From Membranipora membranacea (Eukaryota; Bryozoa; Gymnolaemata; Cheilostomatida; Membraniporidae), in the NCBI GenBank assembly GCA_914767715.1, contig OU612072.1:10418001-10478000 (forward strand): a stretch of 60,000 nt of DNA, in the 5' to 3' direction. Position numbers and translations under genes: made by a program. A model generated the notes under the pieces. That model made no database searches. It saw only the letters and a list, made by a program, of their open reading frames with translations, and was not told the origin of the DNA. Below, piece after piece: positions 23,670 through 34,459 of this stretch. Every line of letters begins with the position of its first letter. Position 1 is the stretch's first letter.

Positions 23670-23940
23670 TTACACTGTGCAAAATCGGTTCCTATTCAGA
23701 GCTTATTCCAAGCGGGATAATGATTGTATAAATAGATGAAGTTATACCCACATTGTATAATTACAATTGAATTAAATAATCTGTCTACTTATACCATACA
23801 TTGAATAATTATAGTTGCATAATTTTGCAAGGAATGTGGTAATCATTGTATAAAGTGGAATAATGAAGGTATAAACATGATTATTAAAACTTATGCCCAG
23901 TGTATAATCATTGAATAGGAACTGATTTTGCACAGTGTTA
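23670..23940. mobile_element. PIF/Harbinger-like MITE with TTA target duplication
   Basis: The element is 23673-23937 (265 bp) between TTA at 23670-23672 and TTA at 23938-23940. Both ends read CACTGTGCAAAATC, then R, then GTTCCTATTCA toward the interior: 25 of 26 positions match as a terminal inverted repeat. A 3-bp TTA duplication is characteristic of PIF/Harbinger insertion. The interior is AT-rich with repeated TTGTATAA-like words and no coding capacity. The superfamily is inferred from target duplication only. Confidence 0.85.
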
Positions 23941-24868
23941 CTTCTCGATCGCACTAGCTAGCAGCATGAGCATATCTTTCATAATTTTAATGTTCTGATG
24001 CATGATTGCCCAGTGCTCCGCAACAAATGTTCCTCTGATCACTCTCATGCTTCTCGTATAAGCCAAACAAGCCAAGTACAAAGATGTTAGCTTTCCATCC
24101 ACTCATCGGCACAGAGTCACTATCATCTAGGTACCTGCCACGCATGCATAGTTCACTACTCAAACTGACCACATGTGAATTGCTCGGCAAGCAGTACTCC
24201 GGTTTCGATTCTGTTTCCTCATTTTACATTGATTATTGAAGACTTTTGTAATTTTGCGTGAAATTCAATTTAGAATTTAATTAATTAAGATACCTGTTCA
24301 GGTCAGAAATGTGCACCATTTCAAATAATGCCAGAGGGAAAATACACTTCAGGAATTGGTTCGTTATGATCTAACTTATAAAAAATTCAGGTGCTTGTTG
24401 ATCGAATTAAACACGACATAGATGATCCACTGTTAGTCTCCAAGACAGCACCTAACTCAGCTGCATGCATATGCAGTGTTTATTTGAGAAAGACCAGTTT
24501 AGTTCAGATCAAACAGAAACAGCTAAATTATATGGTGATGAAAACTATGAGTGGACTTCCCGTGTTACAACAAGAGAAAGTCAAAGATTGATGAGGATTA
24601 ATAGATTTTGAGTTAAAGTGGCCACAGTTCATTCTGCGTTACTTGAGAGACAGTTTGTTGAGAACTTTTAATATTATTTTAATACAAATACCTCAATATT
24701 TACACAATTTTGAGAGTGAATGAAAAATTCTAAGAATTATGTAACTTTAGGTGCAGAGTGTGCTTCTCTGATGGTGAAGATTTATGATATATTCAACTGT
24801 TTCTGAGTAGGTTTTGATTTGATAATTCTCTGATTTCTATTAATATAATTATACAATATTTTTCAATC

Positions 24869-24874
24869 TTTATT
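24869..24874 (-). terminator. Polyadenylation signal AATAAA of peptide gene B
   Basis: On the minus strand AATAAAGATTG lies about 110 bp after the stop of the peptide B reading frame, aligned with the signal of paralogue A. Confidence 0.6.
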
Positions 24875-24982
24875 GAGTTTTTATCTAGTAAATAAAGTAA
24901 AAGGCAACTGATGAAGGAACAGCCTAGCTTTGAAGCCCTTGGATAAAATTGTTGTGTTGCAGTCGCCTTTTCCAATGGTATA

Positions 24983-25102
24983 TTAACAGGCAGCATGACA
25001 GATTCCATCAACAACACAACTACAATAGTGATGGTGTACGAGCCAGCCAGCCAGGCTCATTCGTGCTAACAGCAGTGCAGTGATGTAGTAGAGTACTTTC
25101 AT
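24983..25102 (-). CDS. Short secreted cysteine-rich peptide, paralogue B (39 aa)
   Basis: ATG at 25102 encodes a hydrophobic leader beginning MKVLYYITALLLARMSLAG and a mature region ending HHHYCSCVVDGICHAAC, then TAA. Compared with paralogue A, the N-terminus (M-x-VLYY-x-TAL), the four-cysteine spacing C-x-C-x5-C-x3-C, a Gly before the third-Cys segment and the terminal AAC are kept. Most other mature residues have changed and the pre-mature segment is longer by four codons. The upstream acceptor (polypyrimidine, CATAG/AATATG) and the 3' UTR also align. Orientation is tail-to-tail with gene A, 1.9 kb apart. Retention of the cysteine frame despite divergence argues for selection, though with only two copies this is inference. 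Confidence 0.65.
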   Translation of the reverse strand: MKVLYYITALLLARMSLAGWLVHHHYCSCVVDGICHAAC

Positions 25103-25159
25103 ATTCTATGAAAAAAAAAGAAGAAAAGAAGAGTTTTAAAAAAAAATTTGATGTGAGTT

Positions 25160-28100
25160 GACTTGTTCTTTTCATCTTGAAGGACATTTTGACTGTGCTT
25201 AGTTGCAGTGAGGAGTGGAATAATAAAAAAAACATTGTAGGCCTACATTTGTACAATTAAATTCAAATCTTAGTCAACCAGCGTTCAAAAGAAATTGGTT
25301 ATCAGATAACTTTGAATCACCTTACTAAGTTAATTGGCTATTCAAGGTTATCACTGTGGTTATGGAGTAGCTTGTAGACTGACATGAAATAATAATACCA
25401 TATCAAATTGAACAAATGCTCAATCAATTCTTAGCAATGAGCTATGAGAAGAAATTTCACCATGCTATAACATTTTCTCAACACTGAATTTAGAATCTCA
25501 CAAAAATCCTTATGAGTCCACACAAATAGCTAATCTGATGTCTAAAATTAGCTGGCTGAATTATGGAGATCATGTTAATGTCGTAAAGAAGAAGCATTTG
25601 TTCCGAAAATCATCCACAGGCTACGATGTAATTTAGTTATATTTTATCGTTTACCTATCACTATAACAGAGATTGTAAGACTCCATATCTCGCATACTAA
25701 AAACAAGCTTTACTTTGATGATAGTATATCTGGATAATGCAACTTTTCCCTGTTGTAATTAAGCTATCATGTATTTTGATATATAGTATTTCTCAATAAC
25801 AAAGAATGCCTGTCAAAATTTTTTAAAGAAACCCTCTAGAAATGAGTGGTGTGTCCTATTATGATTTGTAAACTTATTGGGAGTATCATATGAGCATCAG
25901 TGCTGGTAGTTGAAAACACTATTAGTTCTGAATCAAAAAAGTAACTGTTACAATTACCAAAGTGTTGTTTGTAGATTGGTGATACTGACAGAGTAGCGGA
26001 GAGCTGATTGTTTGAGACAACAAAGATATGACCTTATAATCCAGGTCTGTTTGTGGCAAAATTACTGTAGTTACTTTTTATGATGATGGGTCACAATGAG
26101 GTCATCCCATCTTGGTCACAGCTGAAATATGCCAGCTATTTGCCACGCATCTGTCAAGCTACCATGCAAACAACTTGATTGAAAATGCTTCACCATCTGT
26201 TCAAAAGTTAGTTTTGAAATTCAGGCTTTTAAATTGATCATAAACACCAAGATAATAGTTTGCCCAATTGTGTATGAAGGACAGATTTACCTCTCAAAGG
26301 TTTTCAAATTTCAGCACTCCTCTACCTAAATTTTTGCTTTCCTAGACATAACTGGACTAGGTTAGTTCAAAACCATCATTGTGTGTCAAGGGAATGAGAA
26401 TAGAGGGCATTCGGGTATTATTTGGATCTTGGCTCCCCCGCCCCAAAAAACTCAGTCGACTTTGTAAACCTAGATGTAATTTTCAATGCATTCATGTTAA
26501 CCTTGAGTGGATTATGATTGTTGTAAATTGGATGTTGCATGTGCCAATTAGCCTGAACGGCATCCTGAAATGTGTCCAATCTACTGCAGCCAATTTGAAA
26601 TTCTTCTGACATAATTTCAAGCAATAGTAGGAAGAGGGCCAGTTCGCATTTGACAAGGCAGAAGTATGTCTTTTAAATCCTCTAACCAGTTAGGGCTGTC
26701 CGCTATCTGTATTCTGGCAGGCAACAGAAAGACCTTTTGAATGAATGATATCTGGTTCAGAGTAAAAATCAGTTTTTTGGTTTACAACAAGTACATATTC
26801 ATCTGTCATGATTTTTATTCCGCTTTATTGAGCTCCTGCAAAAGGAAACACTTTGCAAATTGTCACAAGAGGAGAAATCTTCAACATGTTGGCCTGCACC
26901 TTGGAGAAGAGGAAACACGCAGGCACGAAATAAGTCACATTAATGGAATATCTTTACATGCACACAGCCCACAACAAGGAAGGGGTATGCCCCTTGAATG
27001 CCAGGTAGGAGCAAACCCCCATCTGAATGTTGGCTTACAACTGAAAAAGAGACAGCATATACGGTAAAAAGTTTCGATTACAGTTTTCTTTTGCAAACAA
27101 TAAAAAAACAGATTCATATGCAACCTTTTTTATTGCACTGTAATTACCTCTGGCAAGAGATAACTCTAAATATAAAATTGCCTTTCTAGTTCACACTACG
27201 GGACTGGTTGAGGTTATTCTTCGCATTTTATGACAGCAATGGATGTAATTTTAGCAGCCGGTTATCCTGTGTCGCGTATAATTTAAGGATGAATTGTGAA
27301 TATTATATATCAGAGCCTTACTCGATAAAAATATTCTATGACAGAAAGTATATGTTAACAATCAAATATGTGTTATCTTTGCAGACTTGGGTCTACCATG
27401 TATCACTAAAGGTTGTCAACTAGGCCTCAGAGTAATGAAGCCAACAAAAACAGGCTATTTTGGTAATCACCTCATCAAATGAAAATGGATCGGTTCCTCA
27501 TGCGTAGGCTAATCAAGATATTGGCATTATATTAATATTAATGCGACACTAAGTATAAGATGGCCTTGACAAATCTCATAAAATACTATTATTAGCAATA
27601 TTGATGAGCGTCTAACCAAAAGATATAGTGCCTTATCACCAATTCTGAGTCCTGGTGCTCATAATTCAATAAATGAAGAAACTCCGCTAGTTACACCAAA
27701 TATGTGCTGTGTGCAGATAATTCTCTTCTTCTCAAACTGTAGGCTGAAATATCGTCTGGTCGCATTATCTGATTTTGGGAACACCGAGGAAACCTAAATG
27801 GCAACTCATGAAAGGGAGTCACCTCAAGTGAGACATAGTGGTATGACACTGATGTGTGCCAGGCAATAATCAGCATGTGATGAGCTGTTGTGGGCAATAA
27901 GAGATACCCTCAGAACAATTCACTCTCTGAGTATATATTATGAACTTAATTAACCACCGATCAATGCTGGAAGCAAATAAGACCATGTGAAAACAACAAA
28001 AAATAAAATGAGCAATAAGAAGGCATTAACGTATTTATGGGGTTTGTCTGTGAAAACATGGTAATGTTGGTCCCAAGAATGCCATGTTCTTTAGACACTG

Positions 28101-28240
28101 GAAAACAATTGCCTCTATATTTTATATCCTTGAAGAGTAATCGCCGGAGCAAAAGCACCTTTTTGCACACAGCTATATTCAAAGCTAGCTAAAATTTACT
28201 CAACATCTTGAATCTATATAGAGCGTCACCACTTTAGTAC
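25160..28240. other. Gene-free stretch
   Basis: Several overlapping short frames (for example near 26400-27420) lack motifs or convincing splice borders. Nothing supported. Confidence 0.35.
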
Positions 28241-29256
28241 TTGCTAACATTAAGTCACCCCGTTTGGGGGGGAGGGGGGTATTGTCAGTACCAAAAATGG
28301 GCACTTGAGATATGTAGTTATATTCAGCCAGCCGCAGAAGTCAGAGGGTACAGCTAGATATGACAACAAATGCACCCAGTAACCTCCATGGTATTTAGTA
28401 GTCACATGCATACACAACGAGCAGAGAGACGCAGAAGTGATCCATCAAAGATGTAATGAAGACAACCGGAGCATGCTAATCGGGTCAGAAAATAGGAATT
28501 CCAGTGACGCAGTAATTTGGTTTTCCAACACGTCATAGTACCAAGTACCAAGTAATCTTCAGGGTGACACGGAAGTAATTAATCATGGAGTAACAACAAC
28601 AAAGTCAGCCCAAAAATAGAACAATGAATTCCAGAGGGTAAACTGAGGAACAGCAGCAATATACCACGTGACATGACCACAGTAGTGGGAACCAGCTGTT
28701 CGTCACTAGAAATTAATAAGTTAAATACCTCGTACTCACCAGAGTGCTAGTATTACCAGTTGGAACCACGTGTTAATAGATTTGAGCGATCTTGTCTTTC
28801 TTCAGTGCATGAAAGAGGAGGTAACTCCAAATTAGAACTACAAATAAATTACACAACATTAAAGTGACATTTAGAAGTGTCCGGAGTGCAAGATTTAAAA
28901 CCATTACTAGAACCATAGTAAGAACCAAATTTAAAAGTAGGACGGTTATAGATCAACTATACATGCTAATAGTACACGGCATATACTTTAGTATAGGCGT
29001 AGTACCAATTCCGTTCCTCACAGCATATACTCTCTTAAAGTATATGCACAGTAAGTATATGCAGGACGACAATTTCCGTTCCTCATGCAGCTGTAGGTTT
29101 TGTGTAGATTGAACAGAGGATCGCCCGTTTCTAAGTGTTGTTATAGGCAATAATTAATTAGCATTAATAGTGCTTAGTAAGTGATAGCAATTTTTTAGTT
29201 TAAAAATTTAGTTATTTGTATTATTATTCTGCTTTCTAATATACATTCAATTCAAT
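28241..29256 (+). other. Non-coding leader of the retrovirus-like block
   Basis: About 1 kb with no substantial coding frame precedes the first gag-like ORF. Close to the ORF there is a structured patch: GCATATACT (29023-29031) can pair with AGTATATGC at 29039-29047 or 29054-29062. AATTCCGTTCCTCA (29007-29020) is repeated almost exactly at 29071-29085. Such alternative stems would suit an RNA leader, but that is inference. I compared this stretch with 34460-35300 and found no long terminal repeat. No convincing primer-binding site was identified. Confidence 0.4.
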
Positions 29257-31968
29257 ATGCCAAAAGCGTTAAAAAAGCTTTGGAAACTTTTCAAGATTAA
29301 GATGAAGAGTTCAGGCAACAGAAGTCGCAAGTCTAGTGATGAAGGAAGTGACATTGGAAGCGTAATAGATGTTATAGACCTGCCACACGGAATGGATGTT
29401 GGATGGATAGCAAGATCTAATCGGGCAAGACAAGAGAAAATCAGAGAGCTTGAGCCATCCAGCTATAACAGTGACAGTAGTAGTGAAAGTCAGGAAGAAG
29501 AGAGCTCTGATAACAGTGAAGATAGTTATAATAGTGATAGCAGTGGAGAAAGATGTAGCACTGATAGTAATGAGGACATCTTTGAAAGCCCAAGCAGTCA
29601 CATGGAAGATGAAAAATCAGATCTGTTGTCAAAACTAAACCCTCATCAACAACTTGATGATGGACGTTCGTCACCCCTTCAATATCAATATCAATATAAG
29701 ACAGTCTAATCAGGTAAAATGAAAGAACCAGCAATTATACAGACACAAGCTCACATCTCAGTACCAAATCAACATGCACACGCAGGTAAGTTTTTAAACA
29801 CCAAACCATTTTCTGAACTGAGACAAAATTCTAGGGCGCATACTGATAAGGCTGTATCACCTCGTTTGAATAATAATGATTATTGAATCCCGTATTTGAA
29901 TTCAAGCCTGAAATAAAACCAGAACTTCCTGATGGATTTTTTGACTGGAAGAATGATTTTAGTGAATTTGTTGATCCACGATATAAAATTACAGGACATA
30001 GCGGTCTGCCTAGAAGAGGTGCAGGTAAGGAACCCGCTAAGATTAGGAGAAATCCTAGGATAGCAAGTGGTGCACCAGGAGATCCATCTTCTGGAGATGA
30101 TTTTTCACGCTCAGACGAAGAGGATCGTAGAAGAAAAATAACGGCACCTAAGGATAAAGTGTCAGGCAAAAAGGACAATGGCAAACCTGGTAAGGAAAGA
30201 GAGAAAAAGAAGGGATCAGGTAAACGTGACAAGAGAGACGATTCAGATGATGACAAGAGGAAAGTTAGTAAGAAGGGAGATAAGCCAAGGAAACGCGGCA
30301 ATGATCGAGACAAGGGAAGAGATGAAAGGAGAAATAAAGGTCCTGGCTCAGGTGGCAAAAGAAAGAGGTCTGGTGACAATGGAGGCGATGGAGACAGTGA
30401 TCCTAGCTCAAGTGATGACAGTAGTGATGGCGGAAGTTCTGACTCTTGTGATGATGGCAGGCAGAAGAATAAGAAAGGTAAGAGCCATTACAAGAATATT
30501 ATTCAGATTGTGGGAATGGTAGGGTGCCATGTCTGGATAGATATTATAATTCATTTCAGGACAAAATTACCTTCACTGAATTAGTAGAAAGCTTTGAGCT
30601 ACAGTCTCATGGTTTAGGGATTCCAAAATCTCAGTGGGCTAGATTGATTGCAACATATCTCAAGGAGAATGCATTACTAGAATATCAATCAATCATCAAG
30701 GATAAACCTAAAATAGCAGATAATTATGATAAATTAGTTAAAAAATTACATAAGGTATTCCGTTCAAGAGTTGATAAAATCAACTGAACTGTTCACAAAA
30801 ACAAAGGGGACAGATTCTGTGGGAAAATATTTCACTACAATAACAAGCTTGGCAAAACAGACCTTCCCCGATTTGGGAGCAGAGGCATTAGATGAAATAA
30901 TTAAAACACAGTTTATCAGAGGATTGGAAACTAAAACAAAGCGTGCAATATTAAATAGAGGATCATTGTCATTACAGGATTCATATAAAATTGCGGAGCG
31001 CATTGAGAACACTAGTTCTGTGCTTGGTAGCACAAATTACCAAGATAATGGTCAACATAATTTGGACCAAGCCAATGCAATAATGCCAAATTATGATCAT
31101 GAACTAATGCAATCACTAGTTAAACAATTCAAGCGATTAGGGGATAGACAGCGATCAGCAGAACATGAAAACTTTCTATCCAATCACACAATAACAGATT
31201 CACAGCCATTCGACCCCAATAGAGCAAAACTAAATGGCAACAATACTTCATAACCATGGTTAAATCCTCACATTATAAAGCATGATCGTTATGGTAACTT
31301 AGGGTTTAATGATGACAATCAGGTTAGTTATGTTAATATTGTACAACCTAGACCAAGAGTGCCACGAGTGAGACAAGGCTATAATAACAACAGGCAACCC
31401 TTTAGAAATGAGCGTAGACAGTTCCATAACAGGGGTAATCCCCCAAGATATAACCAACAGTTAAATTCCAACAACCAAGCCAATTTCAATCCACAGGAAT
31501 CAAGGAATTTTGGAACCAGACAACCAAGTACTAATAATAGAACTGATCCTGAAAGGACTATTAGACAGTATGCTAGTCAAAATTTTCAGCCATCTAAAAA
31601 CTTAATTCACAAGGGAGTGCAGACGTGTGATTGTTGTCACAAGGTTGGGCATAGTGCTATTTCTTGTAGAGTCACACAAGAACAGCTTGATTGAGTCCTT
31701 TATAAACATGTTGAGAAATGATACTAAAGAAATAAATTTAGGATGTCCCTCATTCAGTCAACAGGGAAGGGAAGCTCACAAAAAGACCAAACCACGGGTG
31801 GTTTCTAATACTCCGTCAAATTGGCTTGAAAGTATGATAAATAAAACTATTTGGAAAAAGAAGAAAAATAAAAATCCGGTTAAAAAGTTTGATCAAAGCA
31901 TAAAACAGGACTTGAAGGTAAAAGCCTCAATTCCAATGACAAATGAGCATGAAAAACTCAAGGATTAA
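29257..31968 (+). pseudogene. Gag-like region, broken by stops and frame changes
   Basis: The region reads in order: a Ser/Glu/Asp-rich N-terminal segment (29257-29709, continuing in the same frame after a TAA to 29886), a strongly basic and Gly/Ser-rich disordered segment (29883 to about 30480), a capsid-like helical segment (about 30482-31253) with ALDEIIKTQFIRGL as in Ty3/gypsy and BEL gag proteins, and an Asn/Gln/Arg-rich nucleocapsid segment (31254-31694) with a zinc knuckle CDCCHKVGHSAISC (C-x2-C-x4-H-x4-C). A Lys-rich tail follows in another frame (31627-31968). In-frame stops at 29707 and 31251 and frame changes near 29883, 30480, 30765 and 31690 interrupt it. Some could be introns, programmed shifts or assembly errors, but together they look like decay. 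Confidence 0.7.
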
Positions 31969-32054
31969 CTTCAACATTGGAACCAGTCAACTCCCAACAT
32001 GACGACAAAGTTAGTGTGGAAGCAAAAAGATATGTACCTAAGACTTTGGAATTG

Positions 32055-33587
32055 ATGTTTGCAGCAAAATGTGTGATGATATTATTTCTTCTAATTTTTC
32101 CGAAATCTAATGGCTTGAGTGTTGGGTATAATAATCCAATGATTTGTAATCAAAATGATGGTATAGATTCACGCTCACCTCTGTTGATGAAATTAGAGCA
32201 ACCTTCTGCATGTCCACAATACAAGCAATCCAATCGTAGTATACAAGAAATTGACTTGAAGTTCTTCCAGCTGTGTCCAAACCTAGAACAAGAAGTAGGA
32301 TATCTCTGTCACGAGCGTGCTACTACAATTTGGACATTTCTATCTTTCTTTGCAAGTCAAAAACTGCAACATCAGACACAGAAATATACAGCCGTACCTA
32401 GGGAGACTTGTCGGAATATGATAGACAAAAGTAGGGTTTTAAATAAATTGTATGAAAAGGACGGGGAAATATCTACCCATTTATCATTAGATCCCACATA
32501 TACATGGTGTTGTAAATGGTATAACCGCACTGTATATGATTATGTGTTAGAAAAGGGATATTTATATCTGGACAGACAAACTAAACAGATTAAATCATCA
32601 CTAGGTAACATGCATGAATGCCATTATAAAGATGGTATTTGTGAAATTTCTGGATACGGTACCATATTATGGGAACCAATTCAAAACAAATCCTGCCAAT
32701 ATATTGCAGGGGACACCAAATCTGGGGAACTTTGGAATGAAAACTGGTTGTCATCCGATAAGACTCTAGGGTTAATTTTTACCGAAAATGGGTATCGACG
32801 ATTTGAGTTATGTCCAGAAACAGACCGACAAATCACAGCTATGCTGACTGATCAAGGGTATTATGTTCCTACAAATTCAGAATTATCCAATAACACTGGT
32901 GGCCCTGAATATTTGCCTGCAGTACCTAGTCAACACGCCTCTTCAGAGATTTTGGCTACATTTTCTATGTTCAATTCTATTGCGCAGTCACTAGAAATTT
33001 CAATTTGGAAAAATTCATTAAAAACTTTCTGGCCAGGAATACAATATTCATGTGAACACGAACAGGCAGCAATACAATTATTTGGGGCAATTATCAAATC
33101 AGAACCAACTTTTGCAATGAGGAAGTTGCTTTCTGATCGTTATGTTACAGCTAGGATGTTAACAAGTGAGATTGTGGCTATTGACACTTGTACTCCTGTG
33201 AACAAGTTCAATATCAAGGACGCTAATATTCAGCCCAAATGCATGAATAGAGTGCCTATCAAGTTTAGTTGGAACGGCAAACATGATACAATAGGATATC
33301 TTGATCCATTGACTAATATAATTCACAAGAATGCAATGGAGATTGATTGTCATATAAGGACTTCGACAGTTTTCAGCATAAATGGTACCACTTTTGAATA
33401 TATGTGGCATGATGGCAGTTACAAGACATTGGGACCGATCATTGAGGTGAAAACCAAAGCATTTCATCCGAATGTTACATTCCAACCCTTACCACTAAAT
33501 TATTATAAGGAAAGTTCGGAATTAATTCCGATTCCAAATATATACTCAAAGGGTAAATCAGTAAACGACTTTGTTGAAGAAAGATGA
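32055..33587 (+). CDS. Envelope-like glycoprotein ORF, intact (510 aa from the chosen ATG)
   Basis: The frame is open from before 31977. The first ATG (32055) is preferred because it directly precedes a signal peptide (CVMILFLLIFPKSNG). The rest is an extracellular-type protein with about 17 cysteines, at least six N-glycosylation sequons (NRS, NRT, NKS, NNT, NGT, NVT) and aromatic-rich patches such as TYTWCCKWYNRT and GYGTILWEP. There is no transmembrane segment before the stop; one follows immediately in the next ORF, whose ATG overlaps this stop (ATGA at 33584-33587). The position after gag and this architecture fit a viral-type surface glycoprotein captured by a retroelement. The fusion-protein class and source virus group are not resolved. 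Intactness beside a broken gag is notable. Confidence 0.6.
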   Translation: MFAAKCVMILFLLIFPKSNGLSVGYNNPMICNQNDGIDSRSPLLMKLEQPSACPQYKQSNRSIQEIDLKFFQLCPNLEQEVGYLCHERATTIWTFLSFFASQKLQHQTQKYTAVPRETCRNMIDKSRVLNKLYEKDGEISTHLSLDPTYTWCCKWYNRTVYDYVLEKGYLYLDRQTKQIKSSLGNMHECHYKDGICEISGYGTILWEPIQNKSCQYIAGDTKSGELWNENWLSSDKTLGLIFTENGYRRFELCPETDRQITAMLTDQGYYVPTNSELSNNTGGPEYLPAVPSQHASSEILATFSMFNSIAQSLEISIWKNSLKTFWPGIQYSCEHEQAAIQLFGAIIKSEPTFAMRKLLSDRYVTARMLTSEIVAIDTCTPVNKFNIKDANIQPKCMNRVPIKFSWNGKHDTIGYLDPLTNIIHKNAMEIDCHIRTSTVFSINGTTFEYMWHDGSYKTLGPIIEVKTKAFHPNVTFQPLPLNYYKESSELIPIPNIYSKGKSVNDFVEER

Positions 33588-34459
33588 GGAGACTTGGTCT
33601 ATGGCCAAATGCAGGTGGTATAAACGGGACTAGTGCTATAAAAGTACCTCAATTAAATTTTCTAGACTGGTTTAATTCAGGCTGGCACCATATATTTCAA
33701 TATTGGACAATTCCAGTCAACACTCTTGTAACATTGTTTGTGGCTTTAGTGTTGTTACAATGCTCCATCAAAGGGGTTAAGAAGTCTATTCCATTTAAGC
33801 CTGAGGAGCTGAATCTGCTTTATATGATGGATGCAGATATAATAGAAAATGAGTACCCACCTGGAGAACATACCTGGGAGAATACTCCATTCTCCTTGCC
33901 AGTTATCCAGGTAGATTTATATAATCCTGAAAAGTTCTTTTCCAAAGATAGTAGTCCTTTCACAACACAAGTGTTGTTAGATACCGGTGCGTGTCATAGT
34001 ATGATTCCATATATTGTAGAAAAGGAGCTGCAATGTGTAATCACGCCCACCGATGTAAGACCTCGATCAATATCCAATGATGTTGTCGAACTGGAAGGAG
34101 AGACAAGATTATTGGTAAGAATTGGAGAAGCGATCTTCTCGCAAACATTTCTAGTTGGAGGTAACTCGAATTCCTCTGAAATCCTTCTTGGTTTTCGTAG
34201 CACATGGAGCTTCGATTATGTTTTGTTTCACATTAAGGAGGGCTTTGTAGATTTTGCAGGGGAACGAGTGCAGTTAACAGCGGAGGAGCGGCTTACGGAC
34301 TTAAATATGATGGACGAGTTGGGATTACCGGAGACATGGACACCTGGGAGAGATGAAGATGGGTGTGGCAAGACAGATGGCCCCTATGCACTTGAATCTA
34401 TAGAGGATACTTTAGAATATCCAATATTGTTGCCAACAGACAATATGCCAGAAGACTAA
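33584..34459 (+). CDS. Membrane-anchored retropepsin-like ORF (291 aa)
   Basis: Residues 27-44 are tryptophan-rich and membrane-proximal in style, and residues about 42-64 form one transmembrane segment (TLVTLFVALVLLQC). A cytoplasmic-type linker follows, then an aspartic protease domain with the catalytic box LLDTGACHSMIP (DTG at 133-135) and the C-terminal ILLG motif (200-203) of retropepsins. About 85 further acidic residues have no motif. The ORF overlaps the glycoprotein stop by ATGA, suggesting termination-reinitiation; no slippery heptamer for a frameshift is apparent there. Normally protease lies between gag and reverse transcriptase, not downstream of a glycoprotein. A domesticated protease of the DDI1/SASPase kind is an alternative, but gag and glycoprotein neighbours make a retroelement origin more likely. 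Confidence 0.65.
   Translation: MRRLGLWPNAGGINGTSAIKVPQLNFLDWFNSGWHHIFQYWTIPVNTLVTLFVALVLLQCSIKGVKKSIPFKPEELNLLYMMDADIIENEYPPGEHTWENTPFSLPVIQVDLYNPEKFFSKDSSPFTTQVLLDTGACHSMIPYIVEKELQCVITPTDVRPRSISNDVVELEGETRLLVRIGEAIFSQTFLVGGNSNSSEILLGFRSTWSFDYVLFHIKEGFVDFAGERVQLTAEERLTDLNMMDELGLPETWTPGRDEDGCGKTDGPYALESIEDTLEYPILLPTDNMPED

Larger units (their letters stand above)
29257..34459 (+). mobile_element. Retrovirus-like block: gag, glycoprotein, anchored protease, no polymerase
   Basis: The gag-like region, glycoprotein ORF and TM-protease ORF are collinear on the plus strand within 5.2 kb. I looked through all the long frames between 28200 and 35300 for a reverse transcriptase catalytic box, RNase H, an integrase HHCC finger or DDE core, and found none. 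No LTR pair, polypurine tract or target duplication could be set, so the element limits given are those of the ORFs. It could be a non-autonomous element mobilised in trans, a deletion derivative, or a block on its way to host use. Confidence 0.6.

Noticed and set aside
24391-24591. 66-codon plus-strand ORF preceded by TTCAG
   Set aside because: It has an acceptor-like start but no recognisable motif, no clear donor and no partner exon.
26379-27423. Cluster of 60-108 codon ORFs on both strands
   Set aside because: They overlap each other in several frames, lack motifs and have no consistent splice borders.
33560-33587. Programmed -1 frameshift joining the glycoprotein and TM-protease ORFs
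   Set aside because: No slippery heptamer in the zero frame near the overlap; ATGA reinitiation or separate mRNAs fit better.
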